DNA from: Pseudomonas sp. S35 | GTDB lineage: Bacteria > Pseudomonadota > Gammaproteobacteria > Pseudomonadales > Pseudomonadaceae | DNA length: 64,000 bases | Reading direction: 5' to 3' | Assembly (NCBI RefSeq): GCF_009866765.1 | Contig: NZ_CP019431.1 | Coordinates: forward strand, 1,550,001 to 1,614,000 | Part shown: piece after piece, positions 1 through 18,735 of the stretch | Position numbering within the stretch: position 1 is the stretch's first letter | How the letters are laid out: every line of letters begins with the position of its first letter | Position numbers and translations under genes: made by a program | Notes under the pieces: generated by a model | Told to the model about the DNA's origin: nothing | Databases searched by the model: none | The model's input: only the letters and a program-made list of their open reading frames with translations

Positions 1-1
1 G

Positions 2-2638
<2,637 letters not shown>

Positions 2639-2766
2639 CGGTCAGCACGTCTGACCTCGGCTGAACATTTAATCTCGACCTGGACGCGCCTCTCCCTTAA
2701 GGTAGGGCGCGAACAGACAACCGGCTGGCCAGGCACGCCCTGGCCGTCGACCCAAGACGGACGCTT

Positions 2767-3714
2767 ATGAACCCGAATTTTCTTGATTTCGAACAGCCGA
2801 TCGCTGACCTGCAAGCCAAGATCGAAGAACTGCGCCTGGTCGGCAATGACAATTCGCTGAATATCGGCGATGAGATCGCTCGCCTGCAAGACAAGAGCAG
2901 CACGCTCACCGAAGACATCTTCGGCAAGCTGACCAGCTGGCAGATTGCGCGCCTGGCCCGCCATCCGCGTCGTCCGTACACCCTGGACTACATTCAGCAC
3001 ATCTTCACCGAGTTCGACGAGCTGCACGGCGACCGCCACTTCTCCGACGACGCGGCCATCGTGGGCGGTATCGCTCGCTTGGACGACCAGCCGGTAATGG
3101 TCATCGGTCACCAGAAAGGCCGTGAAGTACGCGAGAAAGTCCGTCGCAACTTCGGCATGCCGCGTCCGGAAGGCTACCGCAAGGCGTGCCGCCTGATGGA
3201 AATGGCCGAACGTTTCAAGATGCCGATCCTGACCTTCATCGACACACCGGGCGCATACCCAGGTATCGACGCTGAAGAGCGCAACCAGAGCGAAGCCATC
3301 GCCTGGAACCTGCGCGTCATGTCGCGCCTCAAAACCCCGATCATCGCCACCGTGATCGGTGAAGGTGGTTCCGGCGGCGCACTGGCCATTGGCGTCTGTG
3401 ACCAACTGAACATGCTGCAGTATTCGACCTACGCGGTGATCTCGCCTGAAGGTTGCGCTTCGATCCTGTGGAAAACCGCCGAAAAGGCACCGGATGCTGC
3501 CGAAGCCATGGGCATCACTGCTGATCGCCTCAAGGGCCTTGGCATCGTGGACAAAGTGATCGCCGAGCCATTGGGCGGCGCTCACCGTGACCCGGCCGCT
3601 GCCGCTGCGACCATCCGCGCTGAACTGGGCTCGCAACTGGCGATGCTCAAGAAGCTGGATAACGAAGCGCTGCTGGCCCGTCGTTACGAACGCCTGATGA
3701 GCTACGGCCTCTAA
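2767..3714 (+). CDS. accA: Acetyl-CoA carboxylase carboxyltransferase subunit alpha
   Basis: With AccD this subunit forms the carboxyltransferase half of acetyl-CoA carboxylase, which moves the carboxyl group from biotin to acetyl-CoA to make malonyl-CoA for fatty acid synthesis. The product is 315 residues, the normal length. It starts [12 protein letters not shown] and carries the carboxyltransferase motifs [10 protein letters not shown] and [13 protein letters not shown], which build the oxyanion holes and the CoA pocket. It lies between dnaE and tilS on the same strand. The product is cytoplasmic. Nothing in the sequence is unusual for the family. Confidence 0.98.
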   Translation: MNPNFLDFEQPIADLQAKIEELRLVGNDNSLNIGDEIARLQDKSSTLTEDIFGKLTSWQIARLARHPRRPYTLDYIQHIFTEFDELHGDRHFSDDAAIVGGIARLDDQPVMVIGHQKGREVREKVRRNFGMPRPEGYRKACRLMEMAERFKMPILTFIDTPGAYPGIDAEERNQSEAIAWNLRVMSRLKTPIIATVIGEGGSGGALAIGVCDQLNMLQYSTYAVISPEGCASILWKTAEKAPDAAEAMGITADRLKGLGIVDKVIAEPLGGAHRDPAAAAATIRAELGSQLAMLKKLDNEALLARRYERLMSYGL

Positions 3715-3730
3715 CGTCGCAGCAGGTCTA

Positions 3731-3824
3731 AATGTGGGAGGGGGCTTGCTCCCGATTGCTGAGTGTCAGTCAATGCATCTTGTGACTGACCTACCGCTAT
3801 CGGGGGCAAGCCCCCTCCCACATT
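3731..3824. repeat. Inverted pair of REP sequences (REPIN-like) between accA and tilS
   Basis: Two near-identical palindromic units face each other. The left one begins AATGTGGGAGGGGGCTTGC and the right one is its mirror, ending GCAAGCCCCCTCCCACATT. Between them lies a second smaller inverted repeat, GTCAGTCA against TGACTGAC. The whole 94-base element can fold into one long hairpin. It matches the short palindromic repeats common between genes of P. fluorescens-group genomes. No transposase gene is close by, and such elements are thought to be mobilised in trans by a RAYT transposase. Confidence 0.9.
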
Positions 3825-3876
3825 TGCTTTGTGTATGCTTGGCTAACGTACTCCAAAATTGCGGCGGCAACGTTTG

Positions 3877-5196
3877 ATGAAATCGACTCTATCCGCCCAG
3901 ATCCTGCACAGCCTGGCCCTTTGGCGCAACGCGCCAGCCTGGCATATCGCATTCTCCGGCGGCCTCGACTCCACCGTCCTGCTGCACCTCCTCGCCTCAC
4001 TGGCCAACACCGAAAACCTCCCGCCGCTCAGTGCTGTCCATGTCCATCATGGCTTGCAAGCTGCCGCCGACGGCTGGCCAAGCCATTGCCAGTCGGTGTG
4101 TGACAGCCTGGGTGTGCCGTTGCGCGTTATATCGGTGCAAGTGAAGCCCGTCGCCAGCCTTGAGCGTGCGGCCCGTGATGCGCGTTATCAGGCCTTCAGC
4201 GAAGTGATCCAGGCAGAGGAAGTGCTGCTCACGGGGCAGCATCGCGATGATCAAGCGGAAACCCTGTTGTTTCGCTTGCTGCGCGGGGCGGGTGTGCGAG
4301 GTCTGGCGGCAATGCCTGTGCATCGCAGTCTGGCAGGAGGGCATCTGGTGCGCCCGCTGCTGGATATCTCGCGTGCCGAGCTGCAAGCCTACGCAACCGA
4401 GTACCAGTTGACGTGGGTGGAAGATCCTTCGAACGCCGATCCGCGCTTCTCCCGCAATTACCTGCGTCACCGTGTGTTTCCAACGCTGGCCGAACGTTGG
4501 CCCCAAGCGATCTCCAGTCTGGCCCGTACCGCCGAACACCTCAGCGAAGCCCAAGTGTTGCTGGACGAGTTGGCTCGCATGGACCTGCAAGCTGCCGGTC
4601 AAGCTTCAGTATTTCCTTGGTTGGCCTTGCCGTCATTGGCCCTTGGTCCGCTACGCGAACTGTCCGATGCCCGTCAGCGCAATGCCTTACGCCACTGGCT
4701 CGCCCCGCTGGCGCGTTTACCCGACAGTGATCACTGGGCTGGCTGGCATTCCTTGCGCGATGCCAAAAACGACGCACAGCCTTTGTGGCGCCTGGCTGAC
4801 GGCGAGTTGCACCGCTGTGGTGAACGCATCTGGTGGCTGCCTTCCACTTGGTCGGAATTTTCCGACGCAACGGTGAGCTGGCCCGATCCGCAAAACCCAC
4901 TAGAGTTACCCGGCAATGGCCGGCTGAACATTCTCGGCGAGGCGCCCGAAGGTCCGTTGGAGGTCCGTTACCGCCAGGGCGGTGAAACGCTTGAAGTGCC
5001 AGGCAGAGGCCGGCGGGATCTGAAGCGCCTGCTTAATGAAAGTGGCATGCCGGGCTTCGTCCGTGGCAGATTGCCGCTGCTGTATCGGGGCTCGCAATTG
5101 CTGGGTGTGCCCAGCCTCGCTGGACGCTGGGCAACACCGGGTGAAGGCTGGCAATTACATTGGATGCCACAGACCTGCGATCAAGGTTTGAGCTGA
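3877..5196 (+). CDS. tilS: tRNA(Ile)-lysidine synthetase
   Basis: TilS attaches lysine to C34 of the minor tRNA-Ile (CAU), changing its codon specificity from AUG to AUA. The product is 439 residues from the ATG at 3877. A TTG 18 bases upstream is in frame, but MKSTLSAQILHSL is the natural N-terminus. The PP-loop ATP pyrophosphatase motif SGGLDS sits at residues 27-32, followed by the conserved HVHHGLQ, GQHRDDQAETLLFRLLRGAG and RNYLRH segments. The C-terminal TilS substrate-binding domain ends near MPQTCDQGLS. It sits between accA and pyrG, the usual Pseudomonas order. Confidence 0.96.
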   Translation: MKSTLSAQILHSLALWRNAPAWHIAFSGGLDSTVLLHLLASLANTENLPPLSAVHVHHGLQAAADGWPSHCQSVCDSLGVPLRVISVQVKPVASLERAARDARYQAFSEVIQAEEVLLTGQHRDDQAETLLFRLLRGAGVRGLAAMPVHRSLAGGHLVRPLLDISRAELQAYATEYQLTWVEDPSNADPRFSRNYLRHRVFPTLAERWPQAISSLARTAEHLSEAQVLLDELARMDLQAAGQASVFPWLALPSLALGPLRELSDARQRNALRHWLAPLARLPDSDHWAGWHSLRDAKNDAQPLWRLADGELHRCGERIWWLPSTWSEFSDATVSWPDPQNPLELPGNGRLNILGEAPEGPLEVRYRQGGETLEVPGRGRRDLKRLLNESGMPGFVRGRLPLLYRGSQLLGVPSLAGRWATPGEGWQLHWMPQTCDQGLS

Positions 5197-5448
5197 TAGC
5201 GCCTTTCCGGTAGACTACGCTCCCTTCTTGATACAACTTCTGTGGATTCGCCTGAATCGCAGCAGTTGCCGATTACCAAGCCGTCTTTGCTGGGCGATTC
5301 CAAAAAATGTGTAGCGATCAACGTACCGGTGTTTCACTGCTGGTCTGTCACAACGCGGCGGTTTTTTTGAAAGGTGCACTGTGATTAATGCTGGTGATCG
5401 GGGGCTTCGGCCTCTCTTCGCTTTCCCCGGCGGCTCGTACCGCTTTAA

Positions 5449-7952
<2,504 letters not shown>

Positions 7953-8007
7953 GCGTCGTTTCTCCGGTAGACTTTCCCACGTTTTCTGTTCAGGCCCTCG
8001 GGCCTGA

Positions 8008-9399
<1,392 letters not shown>

Positions 9400-9480
9400 T
9401 CGCTACATGATAAAAAGTCGACCGATTGCGTCGGAAAAATCACGACAGTGAACATTTCGACGCTAATCTGATGGCTATCA

Positions 9481-9512
9481 AGCACAAGCCTGGTTCTTCC
9501 AGGCTTCGTGCT
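9481..9512 (+). other. Strong hairpin in the eno-ftsB intergenic region
   Basis: An inverted repeat of 13 base pairs with one bulged base, AGCACAAGCCTGG against CCAGGCTTCGTGCT, encloses the loop TTCTT. No run of T follows, so it is not a standard intrinsic terminator. It lies 59 bases ahead of the ftsB start and may stabilise the upstream eno message or set the eno:ftsB ratio. Confidence 0.5.
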
Positions 9513-9570
9513 ATCAGGTGCTGCAAAAGCTTTGCATGGCTGTCTTTTTTCACTGGAAACCCGATATTCG

Positions 9571-9849
9571 ATGCGCAGTCCCAATTGGTTGTTCCTCGTC
9601 TTGCTCTTGTTGCTGGCCGGCCTGCAGTACCGCCTATGGGTGGGTAATGGCAGCTTTGCGCAGGTAAAAGACCTGACCGAGCAAATTGCTGCACAGCACG
9701 CCGAAAACGAGATCTTGCTGGAGCGTAACCGCGTCCTGGATGCTGAAGTGCTCGAGCTGAAAAAAGGTACGGAGACCGTTGAAGAGCGGGCTCGTCATGA
9801 ACTGGGCATGGTCAAGGAGGGCGAAACCCTCTACCAGTTGGCCCAATGA
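9571..9849 (+). CDS. ftsB: Cell division protein FtsB
   Basis: FtsB is a small bitopic membrane protein of the divisome that forms the FtsQLB complex and helps activate septal peptidoglycan synthesis. The product is 92 residues from ATG 9571 (MRSPNWLFLVLLLLLAGLQYRLW). It has one N-terminal membrane segment at about residues 5-20, then a coiled coil (QVKDLTEQIAAQHAENEILLERNRVLDAEVLEL) and the conserved EERARHELGMVKEGE segment. Its last bases overlap the ispD start by 4 bases, so translation is probably coupled. Confidence 0.95.
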   Translation: MRSPNWLFLVLLLLLAGLQYRLWVGNGSFAQVKDLTEQIAAQHAENEILLERNRVLDAEVLELKKGTETVEERARHELGMVKEGETLYQLAQ

Positions 9850-10553
9850 GCAATGGTTTGCCGGCCTTCTGGGCCGTGATTCCTGCCGCGGGCGTCGGTG
9901 CCCGTATGGCCGCGGACCGTCCCAAGCAATATCTGCAACTGGGCGGGCGCACTATTCTTGAACACAGCCTTGGCTGTTTCCTTGATCACCCAGGCCTCAA
10001 GGGGCTGGTGGTCAGCTTGGCTTCTGATGATCCCTATTGGCCCACGTTGGCCGGTGCTGCTGACCCACGTATCCAGCGTGCGGACGGTGGTTCGCAGCGC
10101 TCGGGCTCGGTACTCAATGCACTGCTGCACCTGAACGCCCTGGGCGCCAGTGATGATGACTGGGTGCTGGTGCACGACGCCGCCCGGCCCAATTTGAGCC
10201 GCGATGATCTCGACAAGCTGTTAAGCGAACTGGCTGATGATCCCGTCGGTGGCCTGCTGGCCGTGCCGGCCCGCGACACCCTCAAGCGCGTCGACAAGCA
10301 CGGTCGGGTGGTGGAAACCGTCGACCGCAGCCTGATCTGGCAAGCCTATACGCCGCAGATGTTCCGCCTTGGCGCCTTGCACCGTGCATTGGCCGACAGC
10401 CTGGTGGCCGACGCGGTGATCACCGACGAAGCCTCGGCCATGGAATGGTCCGGCCAGGCGCCGCGCCTGATCGAAGGGCGCGCGGACAATATAAAGGTGA
10501 CACGGCCGGAGGATCTTGAGTGGTTGCGGTTGCGCTGGGCGAACCGGCGGTAA
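9846..10553 (+). CDS. ispD: 2-C-methyl-D-erythritol 4-phosphate cytidylyltransferase
   Basis: IspD joins CTP to 2-C-methyl-D-erythritol 4-phosphate, the third step of the MEP isoprenoid pathway. The product is 235 residues. The nucleotide-binding start AVIPAAGVGARMAADRPKQYL and the VHDAARPN and AVPARDTLKRV segments are diagnostic. It overlaps ftsB by 4 bases. ispF, the enzyme two steps later, is 3 kb downstream, separated by the formaldehyde detoxification genes. Confidence 0.97.
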   Translation: MSNGLPAFWAVIPAAGVGARMAADRPKQYLQLGGRTILEHSLGCFLDHPGLKGLVVSLASDDPYWPTLAGAADPRIQRADGGSQRSGSVLNALLHLNALGASDDDWVLVHDAARPNLSRDDLDKLLSELADDPVGGLLAVPARDTLKRVDKHGRVVETVDRSLIWQAYTPQMFRLGALHRALADSLVADAVITDEASAMEWSGQAPRLIEGRADNIKVTRPEDLEWLRLRWANRR

Positions 10554-10591
10554 TCAGCGACACCGCGAGGGCCCGCCCAAACGACCCACAT

Positions 10592-11488
10592 TCAACGACT
10601 GTACTCCGGCCTCCCAGCCAACCCTTCCTTCAAGAAATCCACCAGTTTCCTGACCTTGGGCGACAAATGCCGCTGCTGCGGATACAGCGCCCACACCGCC
10701 GTATTCGGCGGCTGGTGTGCCTCCAGCAACGACACCAACGCGCCACTGTGCAAGTGTTCCAGCACGTAATAATCGGGCAACTGACACAGCCCGACCCCCA
10801 GTAGCGCCGCGTCCAGTACTGCCTGCCCACTGTTGCAGCGCCAGTTTCCCTGCACGCGCTGGGAAAATTCCCGCCCGTCCTGGGCCAGCTGCCAGATATC
10901 CGAACTGCCGATCAAACAGTTGTGCCGGCTCAATTCCGACAAGCTGTGTGGGCGGCCGTACCGTTCCAGGTAGGACGGTGACGCGCATAAGTACATGCGC
11001 CGTGGCGCCAGGCGGCTGGCGACCATCCTTGAGTCAGAAAGTCGGCCCAGGCGAATCGCCAAGTCCAGGCCTTCATGCACCAGGTCGAGCTGGCGGTTGC
11101 TGAGTTCGATATCGACTCGCAACTGTGGGTAAAGCCTCATGAACCGTGTCACCAACGGCACGATAAACCGCTCGCCGTACGCCACGGCGCAGGTCATGCG
11201 CAACATGCCCTTGGGTTCGCTGGTCAGATCCCCCACCGCGCGCAGCGCTTCTTCGCGGCCATCTTGCAGGCGCTGGCAATGTTGGAGGAACGTTTGCCCG
11301 GCTTCGGTCAGGGTCACTTTGCGTGTACTGCGATAGAGCAGGCGTGTCTGCAGTCGCTCCTCCAACCGTGCGACCTGGCGGCTGATATGGGATGACGACA
11401 CGCCCAGGCGCTCGGCGGCGGCCGTGAACTGGCTGCACTCCGCCACGGCGACGAACTCGTCGATGCCTTCCCAGCGGTTTTCCAACAT
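10592..11488 (-). CDS. gfnR: LysR-family regulator divergent from adhC
   Basis: This is a 298-residue LysR-type transcriptional regulator with an N-terminal winged helix-turn-helix (FVAVAECSQFTAAAERLGVSSSHISRQVARLEERL) and a C-terminal ligand-binding domain. It is transcribed away from adhC-fghA with 108 bases between the start codons, the classic arrangement for a LysR protein and its target. The same position in P. aeruginosa is held by a regulator I recall as GfnR of glutathione-dependent formaldehyde neutralisation. The symbol is therefore given from synteny, and a formaldehyde-related role is an inference. Confidence 0.8.
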   Translation of the reverse strand: MLENRWEGIDEFVAVAECSQFTAAAERLGVSSSHISRQVARLEERLQTRLLYRSTRKVTLTEAGQTFLQHCQRLQDGREEALRAVGDLTSEPKGMLRMTCAVAYGERFIVPLVTRFMRLYPQLRVDIELSNRQLDLVHEGLDLAIRLGRLSDSRMVASRLAPRRMYLCASPSYLERYGRPHSLSELSRHNCLIGSSDIWQLAQDGREFSQRVQGNWRCNSGQAVLDAALLGVGLCQLPDYYVLEHLHSGALVSLLEAHQPPNTAVWALYPQQRHLSPKVRKLVDFLKEGLAGRPEYSR

Positions 11489-11539
11489 TCTGATTATCCC
11501 TGTGTGGCAATAATGTTTTGCTTTTCGTTGGATTATTAA

Positions 11540-12709
<1,170 letters not shown>

Positions 12710-12717
12710 GGTCGGCC

Positions 12718-13563
12718 ATGAGTCTGGAAAACCTGTCCTGCCAGAAGAGCTTCGGTGGCTGGCATAAACGCTACAAGCATCATTCCGATGTGCTCGGTTG
12801 CGACATGACTTTCGCCGTTTACCTGCCGCCACAAGCGGAGCAGGGCGGCAAACTGCCGGTGTTGTATTGGCTGTCCGGGTTGACCTGCACTGATGAAAAC
12901 TTCATGCAAAAGGCCGGCGCACAGCGCATGGCCGCCGAACTGGGGCTGATCATCGTTGCGCCGGATACCAGCCCTCGCGGTCCCGGTGTGCCGGGTGATC
13001 CGGACAACGCCTGGGACTTTGGCCTGGGTGCTGGCTTCTATCTCAATGCCACCCAGGAGCCTTGGGCCAAGCATTATCGGATGCATGACTACGTAGTGCA
13101 GGAGCTGCCGGATTTGGTTGAGGCGCATTTCCCGGCTTCGGACAAGCGTGGTATCAGCGGCCACTCCATGGGCGGACACGGCGCACTGGTGTGTGCGCTG
13201 CGCAACCCTGGGCGTTACCGCTCTGTTTCTGCATTTTCGCCGATCAACAACCCAATGGATTGCCCGTGGGGCCAGAAAGCATTCTCCCGTTATCTGGGGG
13301 AAGAACGCTCGAAATGGCGCGAATGGGATGCCTGTGTGTTGATCAGCGAAGCCTCGGAAAAGCTGCCTTTGCTGGTGGATCAGGGGGATCGCGACGATTT
13401 TCTCGCCGTGCAACTCAAGCCCGAAGCCTTGCAGCAAGCCGCGAAGATCGCCAAGCATCCGCTCGAGTTGCGGCTGCAGCCCGGCTATGACCATAGCTAC
13501 TTCTTCATCGCTAGCTTCATCGAAGACCATTTGCGACACCACGGCCGCGCTTTGCTCGGTTAA
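12718..13563 (+). CDS. fghA: S-formylglutathione hydrolase
   Basis: The enzyme hydrolyses S-formylglutathione to formate and glutathione, the second step of formaldehyde detoxification. The 281-residue product is an esterase-D type alpha/beta hydrolase. The nucleophile serine lies in [10 protein letters not shown], the acid in the DQGDRDDFL region, and the catalytic histidine in GYDHSYFF. It directly follows adhC. A terminator hairpin follows the stop codon, just ahead of ispF. Confidence 0.97.
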   Translation: MSLENLSCQKSFGGWHKRYKHHSDVLGCDMTFAVYLPPQAEQGGKLPVLYWLSGLTCTDENFMQKAGAQRMAAELGLIIVAPDTSPRGPGVPGDPDNAWDFGLGAGFYLNATQEPWAKHYRMHDYVVQELPDLVEAHFPASDKRGISGHSMGGHGALVCALRNPGRYRSVSAFSPINNPMDCPWGQKAFSRYLGEERSKWREWDACVLISEASEKLPLLVDQGDRDDFLAVQLKPEALQQAAKIAKHPLELRLQPGYDHSYFFIASFIEDHLRHHGRALLG

Positions 13564-13588
13564 TGTGAAGCAAAAGTAGGTAGAATCA

Positions 13589-13617
13589 CGCCCTGAATTA
13601 AATCGGGGCGTTTTTTT
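13589..13617 (+). terminator. Intrinsic terminator touching the ispF start codon
   Basis: An 8 base-pair stem, CGCCCTGA against TCGGGGCG with one G-T pair, has a 6-base loop and is followed by seven T. The next three bases are the ATG of ispF. It looks like the terminator of adhC-fghA. Because the G-rich 3' arm sits where a ribosome binding site for ispF should be, the same hairpin could also hide that site. A TAGAAT at 13581-13586 could be a -10 element for a short ispF transcript. Confidence 0.75.
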
Positions 13618-14091
13618 ATGCGTATTGGCCACGGCTACGATGTGCACCGTTTCGCCGAAGGCGACTTCATCACCCTGGGCGGCGTGCGTATTGCACACCA
13701 CCACGGGTTGCTGGCTCATTCCGACGGCGACGTTGTGTTGCACGCCTTGAGCGATGCCTTGCTCGGCGCCGCGGCGTTGGGTGATATCGGCAAGCACTTT
13801 CCGGACACCGACCCTACGTTCAAGGGGGCGGACAGCCGCGTCTTGCTGCGCCATGTGGTGGGCCTCATCCATGCCAAGGGCTGGAAGGTCGGTAATGTCG
13901 ACAACACCATCGTGGCCCAGGCGCCGAAAATGGCGCCCCATATCGAATCGATGCGCGCACTGATTGCCGCAGACCTGCAAATTGAATTGGATCAAGTGAA
14001 CGTGAAAGCCACCACCACCGAAAAGCTCGGGTTCACCGGTCGTGAAGAGGGCATTGCCGTGCACTCCGTCGCCTTGTTGCTGCGCGCATGA
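13618..14091 (+). CDS. ispF: 2-C-methyl-D-erythritol 2,4-cyclodiphosphate synthase
   Basis: IspF cyclises CDP-methylerythritol 2-phosphate to the cyclic diphosphate in the MEP isoprenoid pathway. The product is 157 residues and starts [12 protein letters not shown], which carries two metal-binding residues. The [18 protein letters not shown] and [11 protein letters not shown] motifs complete the active site, and the C-terminal [17 protein letters not shown] is conserved. The stop overlaps the truD start by 4 bases (ATGA). The start codon follows directly on the T run of a terminator hairpin. Confidence 0.97.
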   Translation: MRIGHGYDVHRFAEGDFITLGGVRIAHHHGLLAHSDGDVVLHALSDALLGAAALGDIGKHFPDTDPTFKGADSRVLLRHVVGLIHAKGWKVGNVDNTIVAQAPKMAPHIESMRALIAADLQIELDQVNVKATTTEKLGFTGREEGIAVHSVALLLRA

Positions 14092-15133
14092 ATGATCTGC
14101 AATTGTTGGGCCCGCGTGCCTACGGCGAGGCCTTGGGCAGCGCGGTCCTGAAGGCCACTGCCGAAGATTTCCAGGTCGACGAAGTGCTGGATATCCCGCT
14201 GACCGGCGAGGGCGAACACCTGTGGCTGTGGGTGGAAAAACGTGGCCTCAACACTGAGGAAGCCGCTCGCCGTATCGCCAAGGCTGCCGGTGTGCCATTG
14301 CGCACTGTCAGCTATGCCGGGCTCAAGGACCGCCAGGCGCTGACCCGCCAGTGGTTCAGCGTGCAGTTGCCAGGCAAGGCAGACCCGGACATGAGCGCTG
14401 CTGAAAACGACACCCTCAAGATCCTCAAGACCGCCCGTCACAAGCGCAAGCTGCAACGCGGCGCGCACTCGGCCAACGGTTTCACCTTGCGCCTGACTCA
14501 ACTGGCCGGTGATACCGCGGCCATCGATGCGCGCTTGCAACTGATTGCCCAAGCAGGCATTCCCAATTATTTCGGCGCCCAGCGCTTTGGCCATAACGGT
14601 GGCAATGTCGTCGACGCGCGTGGTTGGGCGGCGCGCAAGGCGTTGCCGGAGCAGCGCAATGTGCGATCGCGGCTGCTGTCTACCGCACGCAGTTTCCTGT
14701 TCAACAAGGTGCTGGCGGCGCGGGTTGCCGATGGTTCCTGGCAGCGCGCCCAGGTCGGCGACTTGCTGGCGTTTACCGACAGCCGCAGCTTTTTCCCGGC
14801 GGGGGAGGCGGAATGCAGCGACCCACGCCTGGCAATCCTCGACCTGCACCCGACCGGGCCGCAGTGGGGTGAGGGCGATTCGCCCGCGACAGGCGCTACC
14901 CATGAGTTGGAGCAAACGGTTGCGGCCAGCGAAGCCGACCTGCGCGATTGGCTGGTGAATGCTGGCATGAGCCAGGAACGTCGCATTCTGCGACTGCCCA
15001 TTGGCGGGTTGACGTGGCATTATCCCGGGCCTGACATTCTGCAATTGGAATTCGTCCTGCCGGCCGGATGCTTCGCCACTGTCTTGGTGCGCGAGCTTGT
15101 TGATCTGGTGCCGGTGGGGCAGACGGACAGCCC

Positions 15134-15146
<13 letters not shown>
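14088..15146 (+). CDS. truD: tRNA pseudouridine(13) synthase
   Basis: TruD converts U13 of tRNA-Glu to pseudouridine. The 352-residue product has the family's catalytic segment [18 protein letters not shown], in which the aspartate is the nucleophile, plus [15 protein letters not shown]. It overlaps ispF by 4 bases and surE by 13 bases, so ispF-truD-surE-pcm is a tightly packed unit. Nothing in the sequence departs from the family. Confidence 0.96.
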
Positions 15147-16560
<1,414 letters not shown>

Positions 16561-16766
16561 TCAATTTTCGCCGGCAGTGAATTCTGTTGATGGGGATGTG
16601 TCTTACGCCGGGGTCTAGCAATTCAACATGATGGGTGCAGTGATCAACACGCTTAATGATTCGTTTCAGTCGCGTGCCAGTAAAACGCCAATGCCCAGTT
16701 ATACTTGCGACATATTTCAAGCCTGATACAGGCGTACATGTTCAGCCACCACAAAGGGAGCGGCGG

Positions 16767-17603
16767 GTGAGTCTCACAGGTCTTGCGCAGCGTATGGGTA
16801 AAACAAGTTTTCAGCGACTGGTGCTTGGCCTTGTCTTCGGTTCCTTGTTGGTGGGCTGTTCCAGCTCGCCAAGCAGCGGCGCACGGGTCGTTGACCGTAA
16901 TAATGCCGCACCGCAAAAGCCGACCGTAACCACTGGGCAATATGTGGTGCGCAAAGGCGACACGATGTTCTCGATCGCCTTCCGTTACGGTTGGGACTAC
17001 AAGGCACTCGCAGCTCGTAACAATATTCCTGTGCCATACACGATACATCCGGGTCAGACGATTCGCTTCGACGGCCGCACCGGATCCACGCCTACGACAG
17101 TTGTGACAAACACTGGATCTTCGCCCTCGTCTTCGAGCAAAACCACCATCATTACACGGCCTGCGGGTACGGCTTCGCCGGCGCCTTCCAGCAAGCCAGC
17201 AGCCGCGCCGTTGCCCCCTGCAGGGCCTGCGCCGACCGGTTGGGGATGGCCCTCAAACGGAGTGTTAATTGGAAAATTCTCTTCAAACGGTAGTTTGAAT
17301 AAAGGCATTGATATCGCCGGGGATTTGGGACAGCCTGTTTTAGCTGCGTCTGATGGGACAGTGGTGTACGCCGGGAGTGGTTTACGGGGCTACGGCGAGC
17401 TGGTCATCATCAAGCACAGTGATACCTACGTCAGTGCCTACGGTCATAACCGCAGGCTGTTGGTTCGGGAGGGGCAGCAGGTCAAAGTCGGACAGACAAT
17501 TGCCGAAATGGGTTCAACGGGCACAGACCGGGTGAAACTGCACTTTGAGATTCGCCGCCAAGGGAAGCCTGTAGATCCGCTGCAATTCTTACCCCGTCGT
17601 TGA
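16767..17603 (+). CDS. nlpD: Murein hydrolase activator NlpD-like lipoprotein
   Basis: This is an outer-membrane lipoprotein that activates amidases for septal peptidoglycan splitting. I chose the GTG at 16767, preceded by AAAGGGAG, giving 278 residues; the frame is open further upstream without matching the family. The signal peptide ends in the lipobox LLVGC. A LysM peptidoglycan-binding domain follows (YVVRKGDTMFSIAFRYGWDYKALAARN). After an Ala/Pro/Ser-rich linker comes a C-terminal LytM/M23 domain (NKGIDIAGDLGQPVLA...LHFEIRRQGKPVDP). The first zinc histidine is replaced (NKGIDI), so the domain is a degenerate, non-catalytic activator. The rpoS promoter commonly lies inside nlpD. Confidence 0.93.
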   Translation: MSLTGLAQRMGKTSFQRLVLGLVFGSLLVGCSSSPSSGARVVDRNNAAPQKPTVTTGQYVVRKGDTMFSIAFRYGWDYKALAARNNIPVPYTIHPGQTIRFDGRTGSTPTTVVTNTGSSPSSSSKTTIITRPAGTASPAPSSKPAAAPLPPAGPAPTGWGWPSNGVLIGKFSSNGSLNKGIDIAGDLGQPVLAASDGTVVYAGSGLRGYGELVIIKHSDTYVSAYGHNRRLLVREGQQVKVGQTIAEMGSTGTDRVKLHFEIRRQGKPVDPLQFLPRR

Positions 17604-17708
17604 TGTGTTGCCAGCCTGTTCCCTCACGTAGAAGGAACAGGCTCCAGCGTTGCCAAGGATAAAGGCGTCGCTTGAGCTTGAGGTCGAACTCACCAAAGGA
17701 CTATAACA

Positions 17709-18713
17709 ATGGCTCTCAGTAAAGAAGCGCCGGAGTTTGACATCGACGATGAGGTTCTCCTTGTGGAGACCGGTATCGCTATGGAATCGATGTCGAATGA
17801 GGGACCTGCAACACCTTCAGTTCGCACCAAATCCAAGAACTCCTCCGCGTTAAAGCAGCACAAATACATTGATTACACCCGGGCGCTCGATGCGACCCAG
17901 TTGTACCTCAATGAAATCGGCTTTTCCCCTCTGCTGACTCCCGAAGAAGAAGTCCATTTTGCGCGCTTGTCGCAAAAGGGCGATCCGGCTGGGCGCAAGC
18001 GCATGATTGAAAGCAACCTGCGCCTGGTGGTGAAAATCGCCCGACGCTACGTCAATCGTGGGCTGTCTTTGTTGGACCTGATCGAGGAGGGCAACCTGGG
18101 CTTGATCCGGGCGGTGGAGAAGTTTGATCCCGAGCGGGGCTTCCGCTTTTCGACCTATGCCACTTGGTGGATTCGCCAGACCATCGAACGGGCGATCATG
18201 AATCAGACCCGCACGATCCGGTTGCCGATCCATGTGGTCAAGGAGCTCAACGTCTACCTGCGGGCAGCGCGTGAACTCACTCAAAAACTCGATCATGAAC
18301 CCTCGCCCGAAGAAATCGCCAACCTGCTGGAGAAGCCGGTGGGGGAGGTCAAGCGCATGCTGGGCCTTAACGAGCGTGTGTCTTCGGTCGATGTCTCGCT
18401 GGGTCCGGATTCGGATAAAACCCTGCTGGACACCCTGACGGATGATCGCCCGACAGATCCTTGCGAGCTGTTGCAGGACGATGATCTTTCCCAAAGCATC
18501 GACCAGTGGCTGTCAGAGCTTACGGACAAGCAGCGTGAGGTGGTGATTCGCCGCTTCGGCCTGCGTGGTCATGAGAGCAGCACCCTGGAGGACGTAGGCC
18601 TGGAGATTGGCTTGACCCGTGAACGGGTTCGGCAGATCCAGGTCGAAGGGCTCAAGCGCTTGCGCGAGATCCTGGAGAAGAATGGCCTGTCGAGCGAGTC
18701 GTTGTTTCAATAA
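17709..18713 (+). CDS. rpoS: RNA polymerase sigma factor RpoS
   Basis: This is the stationary-phase and general stress sigma factor. The product is 334 residues, the usual Pseudomonas length. Region 1.2 ([21 protein letters not shown]), region 2 ([55 protein letters not shown]), region 3 and region 4 with the C-terminal helix-turn-helix ([29 protein letters not shown]) are all intact. It follows nlpD by 105 bases. A REP-type hairpin with a T run follows the stop codon and probably terminates it. Confidence 0.98.
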   Translation: MALSKEAPEFDIDDEVLLVETGIAMESMSNEGPATPSVRTKSKNSSALKQHKYIDYTRALDATQLYLNEIGFSPLLTPEEEVHFARLSQKGDPAGRKRMIESNLRLVVKIARRYVNRGLSLLDLIEEGNLGLIRAVEKFDPERGFRFSTYATWWIRQTIERAIMNQTRTIRLPIHVVKELNVYLRAARELTQKLDHEPSPEEIANLLEKPVGEVKRMLGLNERVSSVDVSLGPDSDKTLLDTLTDDRPTDPCELLQDDDLSQSIDQWLSELTDKQREVVIRRFGLRGHESSTLEDVGLEIGLTRERVRQIQVEGLKRLREILEKNGLSSESLFQ

Positions 18714-18735
18714 ACGATGTAGCTTGAGTGGCTTG

